Positions 37,439 through 46,598 of a stretch of 64,000 nt of DNA are shown here, piece after piece. Every line of letters starts with the position of its first letter. Positions within the stretch are counted from its first letter, which is position 1. This DNA is from Chloroflexota bacterium (GTDB lineage Bacteria > Chloroflexota > Limnocylindria > Limnocylindrales > CSP1-4): positions 1 to 64,000 of the forward strand of contig SCUO01000036.1 of assembly GCA_004297395.1 (NCBI GenBank). The letters are read 5' to 3'. A program made the translations under genes and the position numbers. The notes under the pieces were generated by a model that saw nothing but the letters and a program-made list of their open reading frames with translations, made no database searches and had not been told where the DNA came from.

Positions 37439-40400
37439 TCAGGACGCGGGAACGCCTTCGAGCAGGCTTCTGACCCGCTCGGCGGAGACCCGGTCTCCCT
37501 TCCGCTCGTACAGCTCCAGGGCCTCCCGCAAGGGGGGCCCTGACGATTCGAGGTCGCCCACCAGGCGCAGGACGATCGCGAGGTCGGCGAGCGTGTCGGC
37601 CTGCTGGTCGATGTCGAGCGTCGCGCCCGCGATCCTGACCGCCTCCGTCGCCGTCGCGATGGCCGTCTCCGACTCGCCGGCCCGCGCCTGGAGCTTGGCC
37701 CGGGTCGCCCGCCAGGCCGCCTGACTGTAGGCGTCGTCGACGTCGGCCAGCTCGGCCGCGAGGCCGGTGTAGCGGTCGGCCTCCTCGAGCTGGTCGCGCT
37801 CGTACAGGATGGCGCCGAGCAGGGCCGCCACGGTCGACCGGAAATACCGCTCGCCGAGCGCGTCGAGGGCGGCGAAGTCGGCCCGCAGGCCCGCCTCTGC
37901 CGCCGCCAGGTCGTCGGCCAGCAGCTCGACCCGCGACCAGTCCACCGAGGTCGAGGCGGCGGTGACGCTCGGGCCCAGGTCCAGCAGCATCTCCCGGCCG
38001 CGACCGTACAGCCCGCGGGCGCGGTCGAAGTCGCCTTCCATGGCGTGGAGGACCGAGAGGACGCCGGAGATGATCGCCTCGGCCTTGCGGTCGCCGCGGA
38101 CCTCCTCGGACAGCTCTTCGCAACGGCGGATCGCGTCAGCGACGGCGGTCGGGCCGTGGAGGGCGGTGGCCGCATAGCCCATCGCCCCGAGCCCGACGAG
38201 CCGCTGGTCGCCGGCGGCGTGGGCGTGGTCGGCGACCTTCGCGGCGGCCTCCGCGGCCAGGTCGTAGCGGCCGCTCGTCCCGTGGATGAACATGAGCAGC
38301 CGCCAGGCCCGGGCCATGTTCGCCGAATCGGCCAGCTCGGTCAGCAGGTCGAGCGCACCCTGGACCGTGGCGAGCGCGCCCTCGGCGTCGGCCGATTCGG
38401 CGGTGTAGAGATCGAGGGCGACCCGGGCGAGGGTGGTCCGGGCCGCGGCGCGGGCGTCAGCCAGCGATTCGGCCAGGGCCCGGGACTGCTCGATGACCGC
38501 CTTCGCTTCGTCGAACGAGCCGTTCTCGGTGAGCGCCTCGGCCAGCTCGGGCAGGAGCTCAACCCGGAGCGGGTCCGTCTCATCGAGGAGTGCCACTGCG
38601 CGCCGGAGGAGCGTGCAGGCCGCCGGGGTGTCGCCGCGCGCGAAGGCCCGCCGCCCGGCCGCGGACAGCTTGGCCGCCCCGCGTCGCCCGATCTCGCGGC
38701 CCTCCTCGTCGACCCGCCCCAGGTCCGTCCGGTAGCGGTAGGCCTGCTCGAGGTGATAGCCGAGGATCTCCTCGAACTCCTGCTCCCGGCCGCGCTCCTT
38801 GTTGACCCGCTCGGCCCAGGCCACGAATCGCTCGTGGAGGGTCGCCCGCGCGCGCTTCAGCAGGGCGCCGTACGCGGTGTCACGGATCAGCAGGTTCGAG
38901 AACCGGTAGGCGCCCTCGTCGTCGGTCGCGTCGGGCCGGACGAAGCGTTTCCGGGCGAGGGTCATGAGGTGCCCACCGACGGCGCTGCGCAGGACGTCCG
39001 GGGCGAGCTCGGTGACGGCGGCGGTCGCGAAGACAAGGCCGATGACCGACGCCGGCTCGATGACCGCCCGCTCCTCGCGGGCGAGGTGGTCCAGCCGAGC
39101 GGCAAGGAGGGCGTTGATCGACGGTGGCACCGCGAGCTCCGCGGCATCCTCGCTCGAGACCCAGCGTTCGCCATCCCGCCGGAGCGTGCCGGCGTCGACG
39201 AGCATCGACACGACCTGCTCGATGAACAGCGGGTTGCCCTCGGCCGCTGCGACGATCCGGGCCCGGACCGCGGCCTCGACCTCGCCGCCGCTGAGCAGGG
39301 CCTGCATGACCCGCCCGCTGTCCTCCTCGCCGAGGGGCCGGAGCTGGATGCGGTTCGCGGCCTGGGCGTCCCACCACTCGGGGTGGGACTCCTGGAGTTC
39401 GAGGCGGGCCGAGGCGACCACCAGGATCGGGGCGCCACGCACGGATTCGACGAGGTGGTCCAGGAGCTCCAGGAAGGTCGGCTCGGCGGAGTGGATGTCG
39501 TCGATCGCGAGGACGAGCGGCTTCGTTCGGGCAAGGCCCTCGAGGAACTTGCGAGCGCCCCAGAAGAGCTCGGCCACCGGGAACTGGCCTGCCGCCAGGC
39601 CCACCGCGGCCGCAACCCGCTCGACAATCCCGGGGCCCTCGCCATCCTCGGGGCCCTCCGTCCCCATGAGCGCGGCGATCTTGTCGATGGCCTGGGCCGG
39701 CGAGTCCTCCGGGTCGATCGAGGCGGCCTCGCGAACGATCTCCACGAGTGGCCAGAAGGTGATCCCGTCGCCATACGGGAGGCACCGGCCGCGGAGGATC
39801 CGGGCCCGATCCCCGACCCGGAGGCGGAACTCGCGGACGACCCGCGACTTGCCCACCCCGGCATCGCCGACGAGGAGCCGAATCCGGCAGGCGCTGAACT
39901 CCTCGGCCTCCTCGAGCGCCTCGCCCAGGCGGGCCAGCTCCCCGGTCCGGCCGACGAACGGCGTCGGGGCGCCCCGGCCGCCGCCCTCCTCGAGGGCCCC
40001 GCTGGCCGGTGCCCGCACGTCCACCAGCCGGTAGGCCGGCACGCGCTCAGCCTTGCCCTTGAGCTCGAGCGGTTCGACCGATTCGACGACGACCTCGTCC
40101 CGGACGAGCTGGTAGGTCAGCTCGCCGATGAGGACCTCCTGGGCCGGGGCCGACTGCTCGAGGCGGGCAGCGACGTTGACCGTGTCGCCGGTCACGATCT
40201 GCTGGTTGGCGTTGGGGTCCGAGTTGGCCACGACCGGGCCGGTATTGACGCCGGTCCGGTTGGCGAGCGTCACCCCGTACTCGCGCTCGAGCTCGACGTT
40301 CAGGGCTGCCAGGGCGCGCTGCATCCCGTGGGCCGCCCGCACGGCCCGCAGGGCGTCGTCCTCGCGGACCCGGGGGAAGCCGAAGACGGCCATGATCGCG

Positions 40401-40669
40401 TCGCCGATGTACTTCTCGAGCGTGCCGCCGTGGGCCAGCAGCGGCGCCCGCATCGCCTCGAAGTAGCGGGCCTCGACCTCCCGGACGGCCTCCGGGTCCA
40501 GGCTCTCGCCGAGCGAGGTGGAGCCCTTGAGGTCCGAGAAGACGATCGTGACGACCTTGCGCAGCTCCTGGGCCGGCAGCTCCGCGACGAGCGACGTCCC
40601 GCAGTAGCCGCACAGCCGGAACTTGGCGGGGTTCTCCTCGCCACAGCTCGGACAGACGACGACCTGCAT
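37439..40669 (-). CDS. Zinc-ribbon / class III adenylate-guanylate cyclase / AAA ATPase / TPR protein
   Basis: CPSCGEENPAKFRLCGYCG; CHD core VVTIVFSDLKGSTSLGESLDPEAV, EKYIGDAIMAVFGFP; Walker A VGDAGVGKSRVV; start trimmed to ATG 40669. Confidence 0.88.
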   Translation of the reverse strand: MQVVVCPSCGEENPAKFRLCGYCGTSLVAELPAQELRKVVTIVFSDLKGSTSLGESLDPEAVREVEARYFEAMRAPLLAHGGTLEKYIGDAIMAVFGFPRVREDDALRAVRAAHGMQRALAALNVELEREYGVTLANRTGVNTGPVVANSDPNANQQIVTGDTVNVAARLEQSAPAQEVLIGELTYQLVRDEVVVESVEPLELKGKAERVPAYRLVDVRAPASGALEEGGGRGAPTPFVGRTGELARLGEALEEAEEFSACRIRLLVGDAGVGKSRVVREFRLRVGDRARILRGRCLPYGDGITFWPLVEIVREAASIDPEDSPAQAIDKIAALMGTEGPEDGEGPGIVERVAAAVGLAAGQFPVAELFWGARKFLEGLARTKPLVLAIDDIHSAEPTFLELLDHLVESVRGAPILVVASARLELQESHPEWWDAQAANRIQLRPLGEEDSGRVMQALLSGGEVEAAVRARIVAAAEGNPLFIEQVVSMLVDAGTLRRDGERWVSSEDAAELAVPPSINALLAARLDHLAREERAVIEPASVIGLVFATAAVTELAPDVLRSAVGGHLMTLARKRFVRPDATDDEGAYRFSNLLIRDTAYGALLKRARATLHERFVAWAERVNKERGREQEFEEILGYHLEQAYRYRTDLGRVDEEGREIGRRGAAKLSAAGRRAFARGDTPAACTLLRRAVALLDETDPLRVELLPELAEALTENGSFDEAKAVIEQSRALAESLADARAAARTTLARVALDLYTAESADAEGALATVQGALDLLTELADSANMARAWRLLMFIHGTSGRYDLAAEAAAKVADHAHAAGDQRLVGLGAMGYAATALHGPTAVADAIRRCEELSEEVRGDRKAEAIISGVLSVLHAMEGDFDRARGLYGRGREMLLDLGPSVTAASTSVDWSRVELLADDLAAAEAGLRADFAALDALGERYFRSTVAALLGAILYERDQLEEADRYTGLAAELADVDDAYSQAAWRATRAKLQARAGESETAIATATEAVRIAGATLDIDQQADTLADLAIVLRLVGDLESSGPPLREALELYERKGDRVSAERVRSLLEGVPAS

Positions 40670-40746
40670 GCTCCGGAGTCTAGCGGCGCTTTCCTCGGCT
40701 ACGATGCGGCCGACGGGGGTTGTCCGCGCACGCCAGGGAGAACTGC

Positions 40747-41454
40747 ATGGCCGACGGCCCCGGGAGCTCGGTCGGGCTGGAAGCGCTGCGGCGCTGCCGC
40801 CTCTTCGCACGCCTTGACGAGGGTCGGCTGGCGCCGCTCGCGGCCTCGCTCCGGGCGCGGCGCTACCGCTCGGGCGAGACGATCTTCCACCAGGACGACC
40901 CGGGCGACGCCCTCCACGTCGTGACGGCCGGAGCGGTGAAGATCGTCCTGCCATCGGCCGAGGACGAGGAGCCGGCGATCATCGCGACCCTCCGGCCGGG
41001 CGACTTCTTCGGTGAGCTGGCCCTGTTCGACGACGCGCCCCGCTCCGCGACCGCGGTCGCCCTCGGCCCGACCGAGACGCTCGTCCTGCGACGCGAGGCG
41101 TTCCTCGCGCTGATCGACGACGACCGGTCGATGCGCCATGCCCTCCTGTCGTCGCTGGCCGACGAGATCCGGTCGATCACGGCCCACGTCCAGGATCTCC
41201 ACTTCCTGGACCTGCCGGGCCGGCTGAGCCGGCGCATCCTGCGCGAGGCGGAGAAGGTCGCGGCCGAGCCGGATGGCTCCTTCCGCCTCGCCTGGCCCTA
41301 CACCCAGGCCGAGCTGGCCGGGATGATCGGCGGCTCGCGCCAGTCGGTGAACCGCCTCCTCGCGGATCTCGTCGCCCGCGGCCTCATCCGGGTCGAGCGC
41401 GATGTCCTCGTCATCCCCGACCGGGTGGCGCTGGAGCGCTCAATCCGGCGCTGA
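40747..41454 (+). CDS. Crp/Fnr-family transcriptional regulator
   Basis: cNMP domain GDFFGELALFDDAPRSATAVAL; HTH YTQAELAGMIGGSRQSVNRLLADLVARGLIRVERD. Confidence 0.92.
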   Translation: MADGPGSSVGLEALRRCRLFARLDEGRLAPLAASLRARRYRSGETIFHQDDPGDALHVVTAGAVKIVLPSAEDEEPAIIATLRPGDFFGELALFDDAPRSATAVALGPTETLVLRREAFLALIDDDRSMRHALLSSLADEIRSITAHVQDLHFLDLPGRLSRRILREAEKVAAEPDGSFRLAWPYTQAELAGMIGGSRQSVNRLLADLVARGLIRVERDVLVIPDRVALERSIRR

Positions 41455-41479
41455 CCACGCGCTGACCTCGCGCGCCCGC

Positions 41480-41506
41480 GTCGACCGGGTCGACCGGGTC
41501 GACCGG
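41480..41506. repeat. (GTCGACCGG)x3 tandem repeat between convergent genes
   Basis: Three exact 9-bp units; each contains the palindrome GTCGAC. Confidence 0.85.
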
Positions 41507-41535
41507 TCGCCCGCGGGTCCGCGACCCGCCCGCCT

Positions 41536-43383
41536 TCAGCTCCCGCTGCTCGCCTCCGAGTAGGTCTTCGGCAGGGCCTGGGCGCGCGGCCGCCGGCGCA
41601 GGTCCTTCAGGTCGCGCTGGTCGAGCCCGGCCAGGCGGACGAGATCGGCGTTCGCCGTCCGGGTCAGCCGCTCCCGGAGCTTCGAGCTGATGAGCGAGTT
41701 CATGGCCGGGACCTCCATGAGGCTCTTCAGCGTCGCCGCCGGGACCTCGAGCAGGTCGGTCGATTCATCGGCCACGACGTTGGCCGTCCGGGTGCTGCCG
41801 GTCAGGGCCGCGATCTCGCCGAAGAAGTCGCCCGGTCCCATCGACGAGAGCGAGCGGAACTCCTCGCCTTCGGCCGGGATGCCGGCGACGACCCGGCCGC
41901 CCAGGACGAAGAACGCGGCATCGCTCGCGTCGCCGGCCCGGACGACGACGAATCCGGGCGGGGCCGTGGCGACGGTTGCGCCCGCGAGGAACTCGTTGCG
42001 GCGCTCCATCGCCAGGGCCTTGAGCTCCGGCAGGACGTCGATGAGGCGATCGAGGTCGAGCATGTTCGCCGGCCGACCGGCACCGACCGTCGGCGCCGTG
42101 GGCGTCGTCCGGAGCAGCTGGAGCGTCCGCCGCCACTCGGTCGCGGGACGGCCGAGGCCGGGCATGAACTGGGTCCAGACACCGGCCCCGGCGAGCACGA
42201 GCGAGGCGACCACGACGAGCTCCCGGACCGGGAAGACGTCGGCCAGGCCGGCGCCGGCCATGCCCACCAGGAACAGCACGTCGCGGGACACGAAGAACGC
42301 CGAGAAGACGCGGCCCCGCATGTCCCGCGGGATGTGGCGCTGCAGCAGCAGCCGCCGGGCGATCGACATGGGTGCGTTGAGGAAGCCCGTGATCATCACG
42401 AGGACGATGGCGATGTTCATCGTCGGGGCCAGGCCGTAGAGCACGCCGAAGATGCCCATGGCTGCGGTGGCCACGACGAGCCACGAGCCTTCGTTGAGGC
42501 GGTCGCCGAAGCGGGCCATGAGGAAGCTGCCGATGACGAAGCCGACCGAGGTCAGGCCCTCCTGGAGCCCGTACTCGAACTCCGTCCCGCCCAGCTCGCG
42601 AATGGCCATCGGCAGGAGCAGGACGTTCCACAGCCCGAACGACAGAAAGACGGGGGCACCGACGATGAAGATCGACCGCAGGATCGGGGTGCTCCAGAGG
42701 TAGCTCGCGCCGCTCTTCAGGTTGTCGACGACCACCCCGATGGACGTGGGCTCAGGCGCCCCGCCCTTCGGCACGCGGACGACGATGAGCAGGGCGAACG
42801 CCGCGAAGTAGGTCAGCGCGTCGATGAAGAACGGCAGCAGGATGTTCGACGAGGCAAGAAAGCCGGCGGCCGCGAAGCCGACCGCGGTCGAGCCGAACGA
42901 GCTCACTGCCAGGAACGAGTTGGCCTGGGTCAGCTCCTCTTCGGTCGCGATCTCGGGGAGCACCGCCTCCCAGGCCGGATCGAAGAACTGGCGGACCGTG
43001 GCCGAGACGAAGACCAGGCCGTACAGCGCGGCCACGAACGCCTCCGGCCGCTCCTCCGAGAAGAGCGTCATGTAGGCGAGCGGGATCCCGAGGACGATGA
43101 AGCCCCGGAGCAGGTTCGCCAGGAGCAGGATCCGCTTCTTGTCGTAGCGATCGACGAAGACGCCGGCGAACAGCCCGAAGACGAGCGTCGGGATCGCGGT
43201 GACCATCAGCACGGCGCCGACCGCGAAGGCCGAGCCCGTGATCCGGAAGATGAGGATCGCGGCCGCGAGATCCGTGAGCGCCTCGCCGATCGTGGAGATG
43301 AGCTGGGCCGACCACATCAGCGTGAAGTCGCGCTTGCCGAAGATCGCGAACATCGACCTCGAGGCGGGGGCCGGCTGGGTCAT
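41536..43383 (-). CDS. MFS transporter with C-terminal cyclic nucleotide-binding domain
   Basis: MFS core (VFGLFAGVFVDRYDKKRILL); C-terminal PPGFVVVRAGDASDAAFFVLGGRVVAG...GPGDFFGEIAALTGSTRTANVVA. Confidence 0.88.
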   Translation of the reverse strand: MTQPAPASRSMFAIFGKRDFTLMWSAQLISTIGEALTDLAAAILIFRITGSAFAVGAVLMVTAIPTLVFGLFAGVFVDRYDKKRILLLANLLRGFIVLGIPLAYMTLFSEERPEAFVAALYGLVFVSATVRQFFDPAWEAVLPEIATEEELTQANSFLAVSSFGSTAVGFAAAGFLASSNILLPFFIDALTYFAAFALLIVVRVPKGGAPEPTSIGVVVDNLKSGASYLWSTPILRSIFIVGAPVFLSFGLWNVLLLPMAIRELGGTEFEYGLQEGLTSVGFVIGSFLMARFGDRLNEGSWLVVATAAMGIFGVLYGLAPTMNIAIVLVMITGFLNAPMSIARRLLLQRHIPRDMRGRVFSAFFVSRDVLFLVGMAGAGLADVFPVRELVVVASLVLAGAGVWTQFMPGLGRPATEWRRTLQLLRTTPTAPTVGAGRPANMLDLDRLIDVLPELKALAMERRNEFLAGATVATAPPGFVVVRAGDASDAAFFVLGGRVVAGIPAEGEEFRSLSSMGPGDFFGEIAALTGSTRTANVVADESTDLLEVPAATLKSLMEVPAMNSLISSKLRERLTRTANADLVRLAGLDQRDLKDLRRRPRAQALPKTYSEASSGS

Positions 43384-43464
43384 GGATCGGACGCTCCCTC
43401 GCTCGCCGATCGAGACGCGGCAGCCGGCGGGGGTCCGGCACCGGGCGCGGCGATGGCGGCGAGT

Positions 43465-44070
43465 CTATCGTCCGCGGCCGCCCCGTGGGAGGCTTCTGGG
43501 CAGATGGACGCCCTCGGCGGCCAGGAGCGAGGACTTGAGCTCGAGGAGCCGCTCGTGGTCGCCCCACCAGCCGCCGCCGTAGCCGCCGAGGGTGCCGTCG
43601 CCGGCGACCACCCGATGGCATGGCACCAGCATCGCCACGGGGTTGCGACCGACCGCGCCACCCACCGCCCGGGCGGCGCCGGGACGGTCGACCGCCCGGG
43701 CGATGTCGCCGTAGCTCCGGGTCTCGCCGCGCGGGATGGCCCGGACCGCGGCGAGGACCTCGCGATCGAAGGCCGGCCGATCTGACAGGTCGAGGGGCAG
43801 CGCGTCCAGGCCGGCCGAGTCATCGCCGGCCAGGGCTTCGGCCAGCACCGTCGCGGCCCGATCGAGGAGCGCCGGCCGAGCCTCGCCCCCGCCGATCCAA
43901 CGGACCGGGCGACGAAGGCGGGCCTCCAGGCCGGCCTCGAACGCCTCTCGCGTGGTGGTCAGCCCGACGGCCACGACGCCGCGGTCCGAAACCGCGACAT
44001 GAACCGGCCCCCACGGCGCGGCGACCGCCGTCGCAACGAGCCGGTCATCGGGGCGCTGGTCGGCTGCCAT
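43465..44070 (-). CDS. ogt: Methylated-DNA--[protein]-cysteine S-methyltransferase
   Basis: GRNPVAMLVPCHRVVAGDGTLGGYGGG active site. Confidence 0.9.
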   Translation of the reverse strand: MAADQRPDDRLVATAVAAPWGPVHVAVSDRGVVAVGLTTTREAFEAGLEARLRRPVRWIGGGEARPALLDRAATVLAEALAGDDSAGLDALPLDLSDRPAFDREVLAAVRAIPRGETRSYGDIARAVDRPGAARAVGGAVGRNPVAMLVPCHRVVAGDGTLGGYGGGWWGDHERLLELKSSLLAAEGVHLPRSLPRGGRGR

Positions 44071-44116
44071 GACCGGTCGATCGTCTCACGCTCGGCCCGG
44101 CCGTACACTCCGCCAC

Positions 44117-44632
44117 GTGCCAGTACCTGTCCAGCCCGCGTCGCGCAGCCGGATCGACGTCCCGACCGACTCCCGTGACATCGCCGGCGACTTCGCCCAC
44201 CTCCATCGGATCGAGGTTCGCTTCGCCGACACCGACGCGATGGGCCACGTCAACAACGCCTCATACCTCACGTACGCCGAGATCGCCCGTGTCGCCTACT
44301 ACGAGGCCGTGTCGGGCGAGCCCCTGCCGCTGGCCACCCACGGGGCGGAGGAGGGGATGATCCTGGCCCAGATCGCGATCTCGTACCGTAGCCCGGCCTT
44401 CTTCGGCGAGACCCTGGCCGTGGAGACGAGGGTCGATCGGATCGGCCGGACCAGCTTCTCGATGGTCCACCGCCTCACCGCGCCCGAGAGTCGCTACGGC
44501 CCGAGCCGCCTCATCGCGGTCGCCGATTCGGTCCTCGTGACGTACGACTACGGGAGCGACCGGGCGATCGACGTGCCCGCCGAGCTGGCCGTCGCGATCG
44601 AGAGCTTCGAGGGCCGCGCCCTCCGCGGCTGA
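44117..44632 (+). CDS. 4HBT-family acyl-CoA thioesterase
   Basis: VRFADTDAMGHVNNASYLTYAEIARVAYYE hotdog motif; GTG start. Confidence 0.88.
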   Translation: MPVPVQPASRSRIDVPTDSRDIAGDFAHLHRIEVRFADTDAMGHVNNASYLTYAEIARVAYYEAVSGEPLPLATHGAEEGMILAQIAISYRSPAFFGETLAVETRVDRIGRTSFSMVHRLTAPESRYGPSRLIAVADSVLVTYDYGSDRAIDVPAELAVAIESFEGRALRG

Positions 44633-44872
44633 TCGGGGCCCGCGGCCGCCCGGCGCCCCCGCCGCCCGCGACCGCCCGGCGCCGCCCGGCGCCGCCCGGC
44701 CCCGTTCCGCTGTCGTCCCGGCCCGATGCCCCGCTCCGCTGTCGCGACCCGGCGCCGCTCCATTCTCGCGGGCCGCCCGAAGCACCGCTCCAAATGCTCC
44801 GCCCGGATGAGGCTCGATCGGCTGCGGCCGAGCCAGTCCTGTCTTGCATCGGGCGCACGGCTCCGACGTCCG

Positions 44873-45054
44873 GTTGCACAAGATGCATGTAACCGCCCGG
44901 GAGGCGTCCCGCCGGCGCGGTTGGCCGGCAACTGACTGCGACGCGTGCGCCGAAGCCGTCGTCGAAGGCCGATTGCTTGCGCCACCTGCACGATGTCGAC
45001 GAGTGAGGCGCGCGTGCCATCCGCGGGGCGTCGGTTACATGCGCCTGGTGCAAG
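44873..45054. repeat. 182-bp element bounded by 22-bp imperfect inverted repeats
   Basis: GTTGCACAAGATGCATGTAACC (44873-44894) vs reverse complement of GGTTACATGCGCCTGGTGCAAG (45033-45054), 18/22 matches. Confidence 0.6.
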
Positions 45055-45153
45055 CGAGGCGATCAGGCCCTGAGCTGGACGACGGCGAGCCCAGCGACCT
45101 CCGAGAGGACGGGCGGCGCCAGCGCCCGCGGCGGGGCCTGAGCCCAGACCCGA

Positions 45154-46422
45154 TCAGGCCTCGAAGCGCCGGAAGACCGCGACCGCGTTCTGGCCGCCGA
45201 AACCGAAGCCGTTGATCATCGCCGTGTCGACCCGCAGCTGACGCTTCACGTTCGGGGTGTAGTCGAGATCACACTCCGGGTCCGGCTCGCGGTAGTTGAT
45301 GGTCGGCGGGATCCAGCCGTCCTTGATGGCTCCGACCGCGGCGATGCCGGCGACCGCTCCGGCCGCGCCGAGCATGTGCCCGACCATCGACTTCGGCGAG
45401 GAGATCGCCAGGCTGGCCGCCCGGTCGCCGAAGGCCCGTTTGATCGCCTTCGTCTCGGTCACGTCGTTGAGCGGGGTCGAGGTGCCGTGGGCGACGAGGT
45501 AGTCGACGTCGGTCGGCCCGATGCCGGCATGGCGCATCGCCCCGGCCATCGCCATGGCTGCGCCGCGGCCCGTGGGCTCCGGCGCCGAGATGTGGAAGGC
45601 ATCGGCCGTCAGGGCCGCCCCGATGAGCTCGGCCAGGATCGGCGCGCCGCGAGCCAGGGCATGCTCCGCGGATTCGATGACCATGACCCCGGCCCCCTCG
45701 CCGAAGACGAAGCCGTCGCGGGTCCGATCGAACGGCCGGGAGGCGCCCTCGGGATCATCGTTGCGCTTCGAGAGGGCGCCCATGTTCGACAGGGCGGCGA
45801 AGGCCATGGCCAGGAGCGGCGCCTCCGAGCCGCCGGCGATGACCACGTCGCACTCGCCGCCGGCGATGAGCCGGAGGGCGTCCTGGAAGGCGATGACGCC
45901 CGAGGCGCAGGCGGCGACCTGGGTGATGACCGGCCCGGTGAGCCCGTAGCGCATCGATACCTGGGCCGCGGCCATGCTGCCCGAGAGGGCCGGGATGGCG
46001 AACGGGCTGACCTGCCCGGGGCCCCGGTCGCGAATCGTGTTGGCGCCCTCGATGACCTGCTCCATGCCGCCGCCGCCGGTGTTCAGGACGACCGCGGCCC
46101 GATCGCGCTGCTCCGGGGTCCAGGTCGAGAAGTCCAGCCCCGCCCGCCCGACCGCCTCGGTCGCGGCCGCCATCCCGAAGTGGATGAAGCGGCTCATCCG
46201 ACGGGCCATCTTGCGGTCCATCGCGACGTTGGGGTCGAAGCCCTTGACCTCGGCCGCGATCTTGACGTCGTGGCCCGTCGTGTCGAACGTCGTGATCGGT
46301 CCGCCGCCCGGCTTGCCGGCGAGGAGATTCGTCCAGAACGTCTCGGCGTCATTGCCGATCGGGGTGACGGCCCCCATCCCGGTCACGACGGCCCGGCGCG
46401 CTGGATCCTGGCTAGGCGGCAC
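45154..46422 (-). CDS. fabF: Beta-ketoacyl-ACP synthase II (KAS II)
   Basis: VVTGMGAVTPIGND, AACASGVIAFQDAL, VAHGTSTPLNDVTET, SMVGHMLGAAGAV. Confidence 0.93.
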   Translation of the reverse strand: MPPSQDPARRAVVTGMGAVTPIGNDAETFWTNLLAGKPGGGPITTFDTTGHDVKIAAEVKGFDPNVAMDRKMARRMSRFIHFGMAAATEAVGRAGLDFSTWTPEQRDRAAVVLNTGGGGMEQVIEGANTIRDRGPGQVSPFAIPALSGSMAAAQVSMRYGLTGPVITQVAACASGVIAFQDALRLIAGGECDVVIAGGSEAPLLAMAFAALSNMGALSKRNDDPEGASRPFDRTRDGFVFGEGAGVMVIESAEHALARGAPILAELIGAALTADAFHISAPEPTGRGAAMAMAGAMRHAGIGPTDVDYLVAHGTSTPLNDVTETKAIKRAFGDRAASLAISSPKSMVGHMLGAAGAVAGIAAVGAIKDGWIPPTINYREPDPECDLDYTPNVKRQLRVDTAMINGFGFGGQNAVAVFRRFEA

Positions 46423-46474
46423 GGGCTGCTCCTCTGGGTCGGGTCATCGCGGGCGATTGTAGCCGCGCCGACCC

Positions 46475-46598
46475 TGACGGCCGCTCAGGTGCGTTCGGCG
46501 CAAGGCGGCCCGGAGCAGGCGAAGCGAGCGCACTCCAACGTGCGTGAGCGAGTCGCGCACGGGCCAACGCGGCGCCGGACGCGCATCAGCGGCCGTCA
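46475..46598 (-). repeat. Long imperfect hairpin between two fabF paralogues
   Basis: Outer arms TGACGGCCGCT (46475-46485) / AGCGGCCGTCA (46588-46598) exact; pairing continues imperfectly to a GCGCAC-tccaac-GTGCGT centre. Confidence 0.65.

Noticed and set aside
38045-40924. 959-aa + ORF
   Set aside because: Antisense to the cyclase/AAA/TPR gene; no recognisable motifs.
44873-45054. Insertion sequence
   Set aside because: No transposase ORF and no clear target-site duplication; kept only as a structured element.
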